From Alicyclobacillus acidiphilus NBRC 100859 (lineage in GTDB: Bacteria > Bacillota > Bacilli > Alicyclobacillales > Alicyclobacillaceae), in the NCBI RefSeq assembly GCF_001544355.1, contig NZ_BCQI01000027.1, positions 1 to 40,935 of the forward strand: 40,935 bases of DNA, written 5' to 3'. Under the pieces are notes generated by a model. The model made no database searches, was not told the origin of the DNA, and saw nothing but the letters and a program-made list of their open reading frames with translations. Both the position numbers and the translations under genes were made by a program. Positions 1-7,801 of the stretch are shown piece by piece (within the stretch, counting starts at the first letter, position 1; every line of letters starts with the position of its first letter).

Positions 1-19
1 TGTTTCGTTTTGTTGGCAC
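1..19 (-). CDS. possible 5' start of a gene running off the left edge
   Basis: On the minus strand a good ribosome-binding site (AAGGGAGG) lies 5 bases before a GTG codon at 19-17, and the frame stays open to the window edge (M-P-T-K-R-N). It would be the next gene after murA, about 75 bases downstream. Only six codons are visible, so no product can be named. Confidence 0.25.
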
Positions 20-94
20 ATCAGCCTCCCTTATGACCCTTAAGGTGTCCCACCGCTTTTTGATTTATGCAGTCCATCGCCTGGTGACATCCAT

Positions 95-1390
95 CTACAC
101 CAACGTTGGCACAGATGTCGCCGCTTCCGTCCAGTCGTCGACAATCCGCAGCGATGCACCAAGTCGATTGAACGTGCCTACCACGTCCTCGTAACCGCGC
201 TCGATGTGTTCAATCCCGGTGATGGACGTCACGCCTTCCGCCATCATCGCCGCCAGCATGAGGCACGCTCCAGCGCGGACATCGGTCGCATGGACGCCTG
301 CGCCAACCAACTTGCGGCCCCCGCGGATGAGAATACCCGATCCGAATTGCAGAATGTTGGCCCCCATTCGCTGCAACTGCGGAACATGGTTAAATCGATG
401 ATACACGGTGTCGACAATGACGCTTCGCCCCTTGGCCCGCAAGAGCGGCGCTGTCAATGGTTGCTGCAAATCGGTTGGAAATCCGGGATATGGCAAGGTT
501 CGAACGCGTGTTGGCCGCAATTCCCCGTCCGAGAAGGCCGTGATCGATTGATCCGTCACTTCAAATGTCATGCCGATTTCCCTGAGTTTGGTCAAGCAAT
601 TGCCCAAGTGCTCCGGAATGACGCCGGACACCGTCACCGATCCCCCAACCGTCGCCGCCGCCAGCAGATATGTGCCCGCGATCAGCCGATCCGGTATGAC
701 AATGTGCTCGCAGCCGCTCAGGTACGATCGCCCGTCGATATGGATCACGTCCGTTCCAGCTCCGCGGATTCGAACGCCCATCTTGATGAGTAAGTTGGCG
801 ACATCGACGACTTCCGGATCGCGCGCCGCGTTGCGCAGCGTGGTCGTACCCTCCGCCCGCGACGCGGCGAGCATCAGATTGATGGTGCCGCCCATCGTGA
901 TCACGTCGAAATAGATATCAGCGCCGATCAGCCGATTCGCTTCGACAACGTAGTGATCTTCATGCAAATGCACCTTGGCCCCAAGCGCTTCCAGCCCTTT
1001 GAAGTGCTGTTCAATTGGACGTTGTCCAAAATTGTCGCCGCCTGGATACCCAATGGAAACACGCCCCAATTTGGCAAGCAGTGCGCCGACGAAGTAGTAC
1101 CCTGCCCGATAGGACGAGGATTTTTCGGGATCGAACGCCGCTGTAAAAATAGGTCGAGGATCAATTCGATATTTCCCCCGCTGAAGTTGAGTAACTTCCA
1201 CGCCGACCTCCTCGCACATGTCGAAGATGGTCGTCAAATCTTTCAAGCCGGGCACATTTCGGAGTGTAACCGTTTCGTCCGACAGGCACGATGCAGCAAT
1301 CAGTGCTTGTACACTATTCTTCGAGCCCGGCACTTCGACCGTGCCGCACAACTCTGTAACAGGTTCTACAATCAAGGATCTCACACACAC
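95..1390 (-). CDS. murA: UDP-N-acetylglucosamine 1-carboxyvinyltransferase (MurA family, Asp in place of loop Cys)
   Basis: This enzyme transfers enolpyruvate from PEP to UDP-GlcNAc, the first committed step of peptidoglycan synthesis in the cytosol. The 431 aa length fits the family. The N-terminal PGSKN motif (K24, N25) binds substrate, R95 matches the conserved loop Arg, and the catalytic Asp is in PGFPTD. The loop that normally reads GGC-x-x-G-x-RP reads GGDNFGQRP, so the catalytic Cys (Cys115 in E. coli) is Asp119. Asp-type MurA enzymes of mycobacteria and chlamydiae are known to be active and insensitive to fosfomycin. The start is GTG at 1390 or GTG at 1384, behind GAGGCGG. Firmicutes often carry two MurA paralogues, and which one this is cannot be told here. 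Confidence 0.93.
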   Translation of the reverse strand: MCVRSLIVEPVTELCGTVEVPGSKNSVQALIAASCLSDETVTLRNVPGLKDLTTIFDMCEEVGVEVTQLQRGKYRIDPRPIFTAAFDPEKSSSYRAGYYFVGALLAKLGRVSIGYPGGDNFGQRPIEQHFKGLEALGAKVHLHEDHYVVEANRLIGADIYFDVITMGGTINLMLAASRAEGTTTLRNAARDPEVVDVANLLIKMGVRIRGAGTDVIHIDGRSYLSGCEHIVIPDRLIAGTYLLAAATVGGSVTVSGVIPEHLGNCLTKLREIGMTFEVTDQSITAFSDGELRPTRVRTLPYPGFPTDLQQPLTAPLLRAKGRSVIVDTVYHRFNHVPQLQRMGANILQFGSGILIRGGRKLVGAGVHATDVRAGACLMLAAMMAEGVTSITGIEHIERGYEDVVGTFNRLGASLRIVDDWTEAATSVPTLV

Positions 1391-1536
1391 TACCGCCTCT
1401 ATCGATTCATCCGAGAACAGACGCTATGCAATGTCAGTTGGACTCGTCCTGAGTTTACCATAGAGTTCCGCGTTTTCGGTGTGGTGTTGGATCCCGACCG
1501 AAGAAAAGATCTATATAGAATTGGCGCGGGGGGTGC

Positions 1537-1743
1537 GGGGCCGCTTGCCGCAAATAAGCGGCCCCGGGCCGTTTATTTGCGTTGAATCGTCGGATTCGCG
1601 CCGAATAAGCGGCCCACAGCCGCTTAAGTGGCCGAGATCGCTCCATTTGGGGACAGTAGAGGCAAATAAGCGGCCTTGGGTCGCCTATTTGCCTTCGATC
1701 ACGCCACTTTGCCGAAATAAGCGGCCATGGATCGCCTATTTGC
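1537..1743. repeat. array of four related palindromes (AATAAGCGGCC hairpins)
   Basis: Four imperfect palindromes share the arm GCAAATAAGCGGCC. Hairpin 1 (1550-1580) pairs 15 bp with one G-T. Hairpin 2 (1607-1625) has 7 bp around CCACA. Hairpin 3 (1661-1693) has 15 positions with one mismatch and one G-T. Hairpin 4 (1715-1741) has 12 positions with two mismatches and one G-T. A G-rich left arm (1537-1546, GGGGCCGCTT) can also pair perfectly with AAGCGGCCCC (1556-1565), which competes with hairpin 1. Bases 1751-1766 are C-rich. The array fills the gap between murA and an upstream lipoprotein gene. No coding function is evident. It could be a REP-like dispersed element, a structured RNA or a protein-binding array. 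Confidence 0.85.
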
Positions 1744-1785
1744 CCTCACGCCCCCGCCAGCCCCCACATCCTTCGCGGCGTGAAA

Positions 1786-2304
1786 TTATGTGAAGAGGAA
1801 CTGAACCATATCTCCGCCGCCAATACTGACCTGCACGGCCTGAGGTCGATGGGCGGAAGCAAATGTCGCGGTCAGAACGACGTTGTTGCCACTGGACGAA
1901 AATCGATAGGAGATACCTTGACTGGTATAGGATTTGCCGATCACGATGGACGGCGAAACCTTTACATTGACCAATGTCACGCTGAAAGTGCCATTTTGGA
2001 TTCGAGGATTGCGGTACACACTCTGCATGTCTCCGTGCGTCATCAACAGCAAGATGCCGTTTTTCGCAACCTGCACACTTTCCAGCGTGATCGCGTTCTG
2101 CGAGCTGACCTGTCCACCTTCGGGTGTCGTGCGATTGGACGCCGCCGTGTTAGAAGTCTGATGCGAGGCGGCGTTCGTCGCATGGCTCGCACTTCCGGTC
2201 CCATTTCCGGTGCCGTTTCCGGACACCGAGCAACCGCTCACGATGGCGGTCGCCGCCAGAACCATACTTACGACGAGATACAGATGAGTCTGAACCCGAG
2301 TCAT
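1786..2304 (-). CDS. putative lipoprotein of unknown function
   Basis: The 172 aa product has a lipoprotein-type signal peptide. A short basic N-terminus and a hydrophobic stretch lead to the lipobox I-V-S-G-C, with lipidation expected at Cys25, so it should be anchored on the outer face of the membrane. A linker rich in Gly, Ser, Thr and Asn (about residues 26-68) follows. A beta-rich region of about 100 residues ends with a hydrophobic C-terminus (VQFLFT). I recognise no family. The start is ATG at 2304 with AAGGGGGA 8 bases upstream. It is monocistronic, with the palindrome array directly downstream. Confidence 0.75.
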   Translation of the reverse strand: MTRVQTHLYLVVSMVLAATAIVSGCSVSGNGTGNGTGSASHATNAASHQTSNTAASNRTTPEGGQVSSQNAITLESVQVAKNGILLLMTHGDMQSVYRNPRIQNGTFSVTLVNVKVSPSIVIGKSYTSQGISYRFSSSGNNVVLTATFASAHRPQAVQVSIGGGDMVQFLFT

Positions 2305-2670
2305 AAACGCAATCCCCCTTATTGATGATGTAGACGGTGCGGTTCCCCATCAGGTTACGCTCTATTTTTTGGAAATTCATTCATGTCCATGCACGGCTCT
2401 GCAACAAGGTCAAGCGATACGCTCCAAAGGACGAGCCCAAGAAAAAGGCCACTACGGATGCGGGTGTAGTGGCGAAAGTATAGAAAGGATTGGCTTCAAG
2501 CCCATTGTAGCGGCTCGCTTTGGTGCAAATGTGGAGCAGATATGGAGCGGATGTGGAATCCGAACCAAATCCCCTGCGTTCTGCGGCCATTTTCGCCCGA
2601 ATCGAATGGACGATGTGTCGCTTCTCTCCATGCGGCGGTGGATGTTTGCTATGGGATCGGCAATGGGACC
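2305..2670. other. gene-poor stretch, probably decayed sequence
   Basis: No convincing gene is seen here. Several open frames exist but none has a good start signal or recognisable protein. One plus-strand frame encodes a short Lys-rich stretch ending in a stop near 2481. It may be remnant coding sequence, like the broken symporter that follows. Confidence 0.4.
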
Positions 2671-2971
2671 TTCTTCAACGTGCCGATCTTCGCGACATTT
2701 CTGCTCGGCATGTTTTGGAAGAGAGCGACTGGCTGGGGCGGTTTCTCCACCCTTGTCTCAGGAATCGCCTTCTCCTTTATCTTCTAGTTTCTGCTGCCAG
2801 TCCATTTCCTGACCGACAACGCGGAAAATTTCTGGAGAGCCATTTGATTCTGGATCGTGGCCACAGCCGTCGGCCTCTTGGTCAGCACGTTTACGAAGCC
2901 CAAATCGGACGACGAACTCCAAGGTATCGTCTTTGGTGTCGGAAGATATCGTGGACATCATCTTTTGGTAA
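2671..2971 (+). pseudogene. remnant of a sodium:solute symporter (SSS family), C-terminal part only
   Basis: The translated frame shows FFNVPIFATFLLGMFWKR, typical of late transmembrane segments of SSS-family symporters. After two in-frame stops (TAG at 2785-2787, TGA near 2846) comes the hydrophobic IVATAVGLLVSTFTKPK and the acidic tail DDELQGIVFG. A one-base shift is then needed to finish as VSEDIVDIIFW with TAA at 2969-2971. The first two thirds of the gene are missing. A strong ribosome-binding site for the next gene overlaps the stop, so the two once formed an operon. The remnant is not expected to make a working transporter. Confidence 0.7.
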
Positions 2972-2999
2972 GGGGTGACTCAAATGAATCGATCAGGCG

Positions 3000-3212
3000 G
3001 TGGAAACATGCTTGATTTCGGCGGCTCACCGGCATTTGTTGACATTCTACGAGCTCCTTCTGACGACCTACGGGGCCATCCCAGGCAATCACGCCCCATC
3101 CGTTTCATTCAATTTGGACCTTTGGTGGGGGTTGCTCGTCCTGGTCGCTGGAATCTTGTTTATCCTTGGCTCGCTGCGTCGCCCCCGGGAGCCTGAGGAC
3201 GACGAAGACTAG
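3000..3212 (+). CDS. small single-pass membrane protein, partner of the decayed symporter
   Basis: The 70 aa product has one hydrophobic segment (LWWGLLVLVAGILFILGSL, about residues 41-59) and a charged C-terminus ending EPEDDED. The start is doubtful. The GTG at 3000 has no good ribosome-binding site. A fine site (AAGGGGTG, 2970-2977) precedes ATG at 2984, but that ATG is in another frame and would need a frameshift near 3030. The gene follows the broken symporter by a few bases and may itself be damaged. I do not recognise the family. Confidence 0.45.
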   Translation: METCLISAAHRHLLTFYELLLTTYGAIPGNHAPSVSFNLDLWWGLLVLVAGILFILGSLRRPREPEDDED

Positions 3213-3323
3213 ACGACACACGGTTACCACGGTTACCGAATCAAGTTGCGAAGGCATGCGCACATCGCGGCGCTTGCCTTCGTCCCACGCGGTCCAAACT
3301 CTGAACGACGATGCCCAGTGATT

Positions 3324-4253
3324 TTACGATTTCACCCGTCGCCTCCACATGCTCAACATGCCGTTGCGACCCACGGCCCCGTCCGAGTCCACGGCTTGCT
3401 GCTTGTCCATCGTTATATGGTTGATGGTTGAGGACACCTCGGCCCCAATGAGCAAAATGATGCACACAACATAGATCCAAAACGTGAAGAGCATGACAAA
3501 CGCGAACGATCCGTACATCAACGCATAGTTCCCAAGGTAATGGGTGTAGATCACAAACCCCCAACGGCTGGCGTAGATCAGAAGCGTCGCTGTCAACGCG
3601 CCAACGACAGGTGCCCAAGGCCTTTGCGGGGCACTCGGCAAAATGCGATAGCAGCAGTAACAAGTAACCCACAGCACAACCGGAAATGTGACGATCCCGA
3701 GCAGGTGAATGGACATCCATACATCGATCACATTCGTCGACAGAAAGCGCTGGAGAGACGCCGGATCCAACGCCGATATGACGGACGAAGCCACGGTCAG
3801 ACTCAACAGAATGCCCATCATCACAAAACCAATGACGTACTGCAAAATGAAGGAACGACGTTTGCGCACTTCGTAAATGGTGTCCATGATTTGCTGCAGG
3901 TTCACAAATCCTCCAATGGAACCCCAAAGTAGCCCGAACGTTCCCACAATGCTGATATGCGCCCGATAGAGCGTCAAATGCTGAAGCGTCGTTCGCGCGA
4001 AATTTCCTCCAAACGGCAGAGCGGGAATATACGACTGTAGAATTCGTTGCAGAAACTGTGCAACCACTGCCTCTGGAACGACAAACGAAGCCACATATAC
4101 GAGCAGGCAAAGCACTGGAAACAACGAAGAGAAACCGAAAAAGGCGATGATAGCCGCCAACGAACCTATGTTGTGCCGCATGGAGGATCGAAAAAGTGAG
4201 ATGGCAAATTGTTTGATCATACCCATATGATTGCCAGATAACCAATGAAACAA
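3324..4253 (-). CDS. YihY/BrkB-family integral membrane protein
   Basis: The 309 aa protein has about six hydrophobic segments and the layout of the YihY/virulence-factor-BrkB family. An N-terminal membrane segment (IAAIIAFFGFSSLFPVL-type) is followed by the family's IMDTIYEVRKRRSF region and late paired segments ending near ILLIGAEVSS. These proteins were once called RNase BN, but their real role is uncertain; transport or envelope functions are proposed. The start is unclear: TTG 4253, ATG 4226 and ATG 4220 are possible and none has a strong ribosome-binding site. It lies downstream of the coat-protein terminator, so it is probably transcribed separately. Confidence 0.85.
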   Translation of the reverse strand: MFHWLSGNHMGMIKQFAISLFRSSMRHNIGSLAAIIAFFGFSSLFPVLCLLVYVASFVVPEAVVAQFLQRILQSYIPALPFGGNFARTTLQHLTLYRAHISIVGTFGLLWGSIGGFVNLQQIMDTIYEVRKRRSFILQYVIGFVMMGILLSLTVASSVISALDPASLQRFLSTNVIDVWMSIHLLGIVTFPVVLWVTCYCCYRILPSAPQRPWAPVVGALTATLLIYASRWGFVIYTHYLGNYALMYGSFAFVMLFTFWIYVVCIILLIGAEVSSTINHITMDKQQAVDSDGAVGRNGMLSMWRRRVKS

Positions 4254-4274
4254 TCATTGGCGGCTTCCGCCAAA

Positions 4275-4303
4275 CGGATGCCCATGACCTGCATGGGCAT
4301 CCG
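4275..4303 (-). terminator. hairpin after the coat-protein gene
   Basis: A perfect 12 bp stem (CGGATGCCCATG, loop of 5, CATGGGCATCCG) begins 12 bases past the stop codon of the coat-protein gene on the minus strand. Only a short T run (TTT) follows, so termination may be partial. Confidence 0.6.
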
Positions 4304-4315
4304 CACGTTGTCAGA

Positions 4316-4744
4316 CTAGCACGGGCATCCTGGGTCGATCACTTTGTGCTTCACCATCGGTTGCACATAGTGGCGAGGCACGTTGACGATAATCTTGCGC
4401 TGAACGTGGATGACGGGCTGCACAATCGGCACCTCGCGCGGCACATAGCAGTCATGGAAGACGTACTGTGGATCGCACACAATCGGTTTACATTGATTCG
4501 GCGCGGCGTGCACGACCGGATCCACCGCGTGATGCTTGTGATGTTTGGCTACATATGCTGTCGATTTCGGCGCAACATGACCCGGATCATAACCATGCAC
4601 AAACGTCACAGATTTCTTCGAAGTGTATGGAGCTACCGGTGGATAGTACGTTGGACTCGACTCGTGTTCCATAGACGGCGATTCAAAGTCGGACGGAGAT
4701 TCCGATCCATGCGAATACGAATAACCAGATTTCTTGTCGCTCAT
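4316..4744 (-). CDS. spore coat protein, CotD-like
   Basis: The 142 aa protein is rich in His, Tyr, Pro, Val and Cys, with no membrane segment or enzyme motif. Residues 1-60 are Ser, Pro and Tyr rich. The C-terminal half contains CKPIVCDPQYVFHDCYVPREVP, then repeated Val-Pro-Ile-His units, and ends GCPC. This resembles CotD-type inner coat proteins, which are laid down on the forespore by the mother cell. The Cys and His content suggests cross-linking. The start is ATG at 4744; the AGGGG motif lies 13 bases upstream, which is long. A CATACCTATA sequence near 4780 resembles a sigma-K -10 element but has one base too few between its halves. Assignment rests on composition and the short motif. 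Confidence 0.65.
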   Translation of the reverse strand: MSDKKSGYSYSHGSESPSDFESPSMEHESSPTYYPPVAPYTSKKSVTFVHGYDPGHVAPKSTAYVAKHHKHHAVDPVVHAAPNQCKPIVCDPQYVFHDCYVPREVPIVQPVIHVQRKIIVNVPRHYVQPMVKHKVIDPGCPC

Positions 4745-4915
4745 ATGCAGGTGTTCGCCCCTTTCCTTTGATGGTTATAGGTATGAGCACCCATGAGCGT
4801 CTGCCCTAGTCATTTGACCATTTTCGCCGTCGGAGGTTGAATCGATTGTCGGCCGCGTTGGGGGGGACGAGGCGGTGCGGTTCACGCCGTATGCGATGCC
4901 AGAATGCGTTGATGG

Positions 4916-5362
4916 CTAGGAAATCCACCATTGGTCTTTGACTCTCGCTTCAAGGAACTCTTCCAAAGCCTGAGAAGTGATACGATACGGGATGCGTTTC
5001 TTCTTCTTGTAACGAATCATTTGTATCATATGATTGCCATACAGATATGCCTTAAATTCATAGGTCTTCTTGCCCTGTTTGATTTTCATCATAATTGGAT
5101 ACTTGTTCAACGAGGGAATCATACCGTATTCAAAGAGAAATTCGGCATTGTTGAACGCAATCACAAACCTGTCCCGCTCTCTTCCGCGAAGTTCCAAACC
5201 GTAGACGTTCACAGACGAGATTTCCGGATTATTCAGCTTGGGATGAAGGGCAAACGAATCGATCACTCTGTTTACCCATGCAGTCGGAGGACTTAGAAAA
5301 AAGGCCAGCAAAGGAACACAGACTGCAGAGACAAGGACAAGCCAATGTGGTATAGGCGGCAA
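4916..5362 (-). CDS. YfmQ-like protein, membrane-anchored
   Basis: The start chosen is TTG at 5362, preceded by AGGGGGAG at a 7-base spacing. This gives 148 aa, close to the roughly 147 aa of B. subtilis YfmQ. Further in-frame sequence to TTG 5452 lacks a ribosome-binding site. An N-terminal hydrophobic segment (about residues 6-26) is followed by a soluble domain. That domain has the features I associate with YfmQ: HPKL, a GLEL-R-GRERDRFVIAFNNAEFLFEYGMIPS block and a late basic RYKKKKRIPY. The family's function is unknown. It sits about 100 bases downstream of the antiporter gene and may share its transcript. Confidence 0.6.
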   Translation of the reverse strand: MPPIPHWLVLVSAVCVPLLAFFLSPPTAWVNRVIDSFALHPKLNNPEISSVNVYGLELRGRERDRFVIAFNNAEFLFEYGMIPSLNKYPIMMKIKQGKKTYEFKAYLYGNHMIQMIRYKKKKRIPYRITSQALEEFLEARVKDQWWIS

Positions 5363-5467
5363 AACCGTTCTCCCCCTCACCAACTCCGGTTTATCGATAT
5401 TATACAACGCGTAGATTCCATGTTGCACACACCCACGCGAAGCCGGAATCAAGCCCGCGACTCGATG

Positions 5468-6943
5468 CTATGGCAAGAATTCCGGCTCTCCAATCAGTTC
5501 TGAATGGAACAGTGATCGAAGGTGCTGGATGTGGCGACGATCCGACAGCACCAAGAGGTGATCGTACGCTTGCAGCCGCGTCGCCCCTCTGGGAACGATG
5601 ACATGGTTGTCACGGATAATCGCGTAGCACAAGGTGTTCTCCGGAAACTCAATCTCGACCATCTTCCGGTCGATGAAGTCCGAATTGCTCTGTATCTCGA
5701 TAGGCGTCACAATCGCGTTTTCCCGCGCGATCGCGACTAATTCCAACAACCCTTCCGACGGCGATCGCTCAAATAAGTCCAGTCTGTGCGCCAACGGTTT
5801 GACTGTCCATCCTTGCACCAAGGTGGACGCGATGACTACAAAGAACACTGCGTCCAACATGGTGCTTGGCGTGTACCCGGGTGAAAGGATAGCCGTCAGG
5901 ACCAACACAATCGGCACCGCGCCGCGAAACCCAGCCCAGGACATAAACTGTTTCTCCCGCCAATGAAAACCCATGCCGAGGGTCGACAGCCAGACGGCGG
6001 CGGGCCGGGCGATAAACAGTGCGCCTACTGCCAGTCCCAGCCCCGGCAAAACAATGGCAAACAGGCGCGACGGTGACATCTGCAGCCCGAGTACGACGAA
6101 CATGATGATGTGCATCGTCCACGACAGCCCTTCGTGAAACCGCAGAATACTGTAGCGATGTTCGAGTCTGCGATTCCCCATCACCACCGACGCGACATAC
6201 ACCGAGAGGAAGCCGCTTCCGTGGAACAGTACCGCCGCGGCGTAAGACAATATCGCAAACGCCAAGGTCAAAGTCGGATACAATCCGCCGGTATCGAGCT
6301 TGATTCGTTGATTGGCGAGGGAACCGAGATAACCTGCGACAAGACCCACGGCAAGCCCTACCAGCATCTGAAGCGCAAAGGTTCCGACAATATACCAGGA
6401 CGCGTGCCAAAACGATCCCATTCCATGTGTCGACCACTGAATCAAAACGATGGTCAAAAAGAACGCCATCGGATCATTGGTACCCGATTCCACTTCAAGG
6501 ACATCGACCAATCGTCGTCGCAGAGGTTGACCTCCAAGAATCGAAAACACCGAAGCGGCGTCTGTGGAACTCACGGCAACGCCCAATAACGCGGAAGGAA
6601 AAAACGGAAGGTGCAGCAGGTAATGCACGAGACACGCCATGATGGCGGAACTGATGAGTACACCGAAGGTCGCCAGCGAAAGCGCAGGAAGCCAAACTTT
6701 CCGAATTCTCGAAACCGACGTATGTAAGCCGCCCTCAAACAAAATGAGTATCAAAGCGATATACCCGACAGATTGCGCGGCGGACAGTGGAACTTTGGGG
6801 CTGATTCCGATCCCGCCCGGACCGAGCAGCATGCCGATGGCGACGAATCCAATCAGAACAGGGAAACCGATCCGATTTCCCACTCGAGCCGACCAAACGC
6901 CAGCTAGCAGAATCACGGACAACAATAGGAGAAATGACTCCAA
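5468..6943 (-). CDS. NhaP-type K+/H+ or Na+/H+ antiporter with C-terminal TrkA-C domain
   Basis: The protein is 491 aa from the preferred start. Residues 1-380 form a CPA1-type antiporter core of about 12 membrane segments. It includes the SSTDAASVFSIL and ESGTNDPMAFFLT stretches, where the Asp residues form the ion site, and the FRGAVPIVL motif. About residues 395-475 are a soluble TrkA-C (RCK-C) domain of the kind that senses ligands. The layout matches CvrA/NhaP2 proteins, which exchange K+ or Na+ for protons. The start is TTG at 6943 because AAGGGGGAAGG lies just upstream; the frame stays open to 6982. An extended -10 element (TGCTAGAAT) lies about 50 bases upstream. Confidence 0.9.
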   Translation of the reverse strand: MESFLLLLSVILLAGVWSARVGNRIGFPVLIGFVAIGMLLGPGGIGISPKVPLSAAQSVGYIALILILFEGGLHTSVSRIRKVWLPALSLATFGVLISSAIMACLVHYLLHLPFFPSALLGVAVSSTDAASVFSILGGQPLRRRLVDVLEVESGTNDPMAFFLTIVLIQWSTHGMGSFWHASWYIVGTFALQMLVGLAVGLVAGYLGSLANQRIKLDTGGLYPTLTLAFAILSYAAAVLFHGSGFLSVYVASVVMGNRRLEHRYSILRFHEGLSWTMHIIMFVVLGLQMSPSRLFAIVLPGLGLAVGALFIARPAAVWLSTLGMGFHWREKQFMSWAGFRGAVPIVLVLTAILSPGYTPSTMLDAVFFVVIASTLVQGWTVKPLAHRLDLFERSPSEGLLELVAIARENAIVTPIEIQSNSDFIDRKMVEIEFPENTLCYAIIRDNHVIVPRGATRLQAYDHLLVLSDRRHIQHLRSLFHSELIGEPEFLP

Positions 6944-6993
6944 CCGTCCTTCCCCCTTCTTTACGCGCAGCTTCCGTTGCACTATGTTCTTTT

Positions 6994-7002
6994 ATTCTAG
7001 CA
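6994..7002 (-). promoter_or_regulatory. extended -10 promoter candidate for the antiporter gene
   Basis: The minus strand reads TGCTAGAAT, an extended -10 element (TGn plus a 5/6 match to TATAAT), about 50 bases before the likely start. No good -35 is visible at 17 bases. Confidence 0.4.
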
Positions 7003-7100
7003 TTGAGACAAATATTTGCGACAGCGTCGGGCCTTGTTTCGTCGTCTCCAGAGATATGCGATCTCGCAAAAATTTTTTTTGGATCGAGGTGACGAACCGA

Positions 7101-7128
7101 TTGACTTGGCACGTCGCCGGAATACAAT
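7101..7128 (+). promoter_or_regulatory. sigma-A-type promoter of the SPW gene
   Basis: TTGACT (7101-7106) and TACAAT (7123-7128) are separated by 16 bases. The expected transcription start, about 7135, lies just before the CIRCE operator, the usual arrangement for HrcA-repressed genes. Confidence 0.8.
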
Positions 7129-7139
7129 AAGAAATGTAG

Positions 7140-7166
7140 TTAGCACTCTCTAGTCTAGAGTGCTAA
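7140..7166. promoter_or_regulatory. CIRCE operator (HrcA binding site)
   Basis: TTAGCACTC, nine bases, GAGTGCTAA: an exact match to both CIRCE arms with the standard spacing. HrcA binds this site and releases it on heat shock. It lies between the promoter at 7101-7128 and the SPW gene. A second perfect copy precedes hrcA at 36213-36239. Confidence 0.95.
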
Positions 7167-7260
7167 TAAATTAAAGTTTTTGGAAGAAAGGAGTCTGACG
7201 AGGAAATGTGATGCGAAGTTGACTGCGGGTCTGAAATTGGTTGTATTCGCGGCACACACA

Positions 7261-7299
7261 ATGGATCATTCAAGGGATGCTTGGAGGTGCTTGCTATGA
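7261..7299 (+). CDS. possible 12-codon leader peptide upstream of the SPW gene
   Basis: ATG at 7261 opens a 12-codon frame whose TGA overlaps the ATG of the SPW gene (ATGA, 7296-7299). Such overlap allows translational coupling. No ribosome-binding site precedes this ATG, so it may be chance. Confidence 0.2.
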   Translation: MDHSRDAWRCLL

Positions 7300-7685
7300 A
7301 AACCCAATGGAAAATTGTGATCAATGCACTGATTGGAATTTGGTTCATTCTCACGCCTTGGGTACTCAATTTCTCGAGCGATACCGCAGCCCTGTGGACC
7401 AGTGTCGTGATTGGCGCAATTCAGACGTTGGCCTCGCTGGCAGTCTTTGCGCAAAAGCGATGGAACTCTGCGGCGCGCTTCGTATGGATTTCCTTTGTCA
7501 CTGGACTGTGGTTCATCGTTCATCCTTTTGTCTTCCAGATGCAACAAAACAGCGGAGAACTGTGGAACTTCGTCATTCTTGGCGTGATCTCCGCCGTGCT
7601 CTCGTTCTGGTACGGCTGGGAAACCAGCACGGAATCGACCGACAGCAGACATGGTTCCGGTTCCCGTGCGCAAGCGGCAAAATAA
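7296..7685 (+). CDS. SPW-repeat integral membrane protein under CIRCE control
   Basis: The 129 aa protein has four membrane segments arranged as two repeats. The first repeat holds the signature NALIGIWFILTPWVLNFS and the second the degenerate GLWFIVHPFVFQM. Each is followed by a second hydrophobic segment (VVIGAIQTLASLAVF, FVILGVISAVLSFWY). This is the SPW-repeat family, whose function is unknown. The C-terminus is a short Ser-rich polar tail. The start is ATG at 7296, with GGAGG 8 bases upstream. The gene stands alone behind a sigma-A-type promoter and a perfect CIRCE operator, with a terminator-like hairpin after it. Heat-shock induction through HrcA is therefore expected. Confidence 0.88.
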   Translation: MKTQWKIVINALIGIWFILTPWVLNFSSDTAALWTSVVIGAIQTLASLAVFAQKRWNSAARFVWISFVTGLWFIVHPFVFQMQQNSGELWNFVILGVISAVLSFWYGWETSTESTDSRHGSGSRAQAAK

Positions 7686-7728
7686 CAGTCGCATAAGATC
7701 ATGAGACAACGATTGCTGATGATGGGTG

Positions 7729-7760
7729 CCCGACTTTCATGGTCGGGTGCCCGCTTTGCT
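7729..7760 (+). terminator. weak terminator-like hairpin after the SPW gene
   Basis: CCCGAC, a 7-base loop and GTCGGG (7729-7747) are followed by a T-rich stretch (GCTTTGCTTTTG). The stem is short and the T run broken, so efficiency is uncertain. Confidence 0.5.
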
Positions 7761-7801
7761 TTTGCGGATGCACGTGAACACGAGGGATTCGTTGGCTCGG
7801 G

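Noticed and set aside
3241-4257. Alternative minus-strand frame (338 aa) over the YihY gene
   Set aside because: Cys/His/Arg-rich composition and no membrane segments; the other frame gives a proper YihY-like membrane protein.
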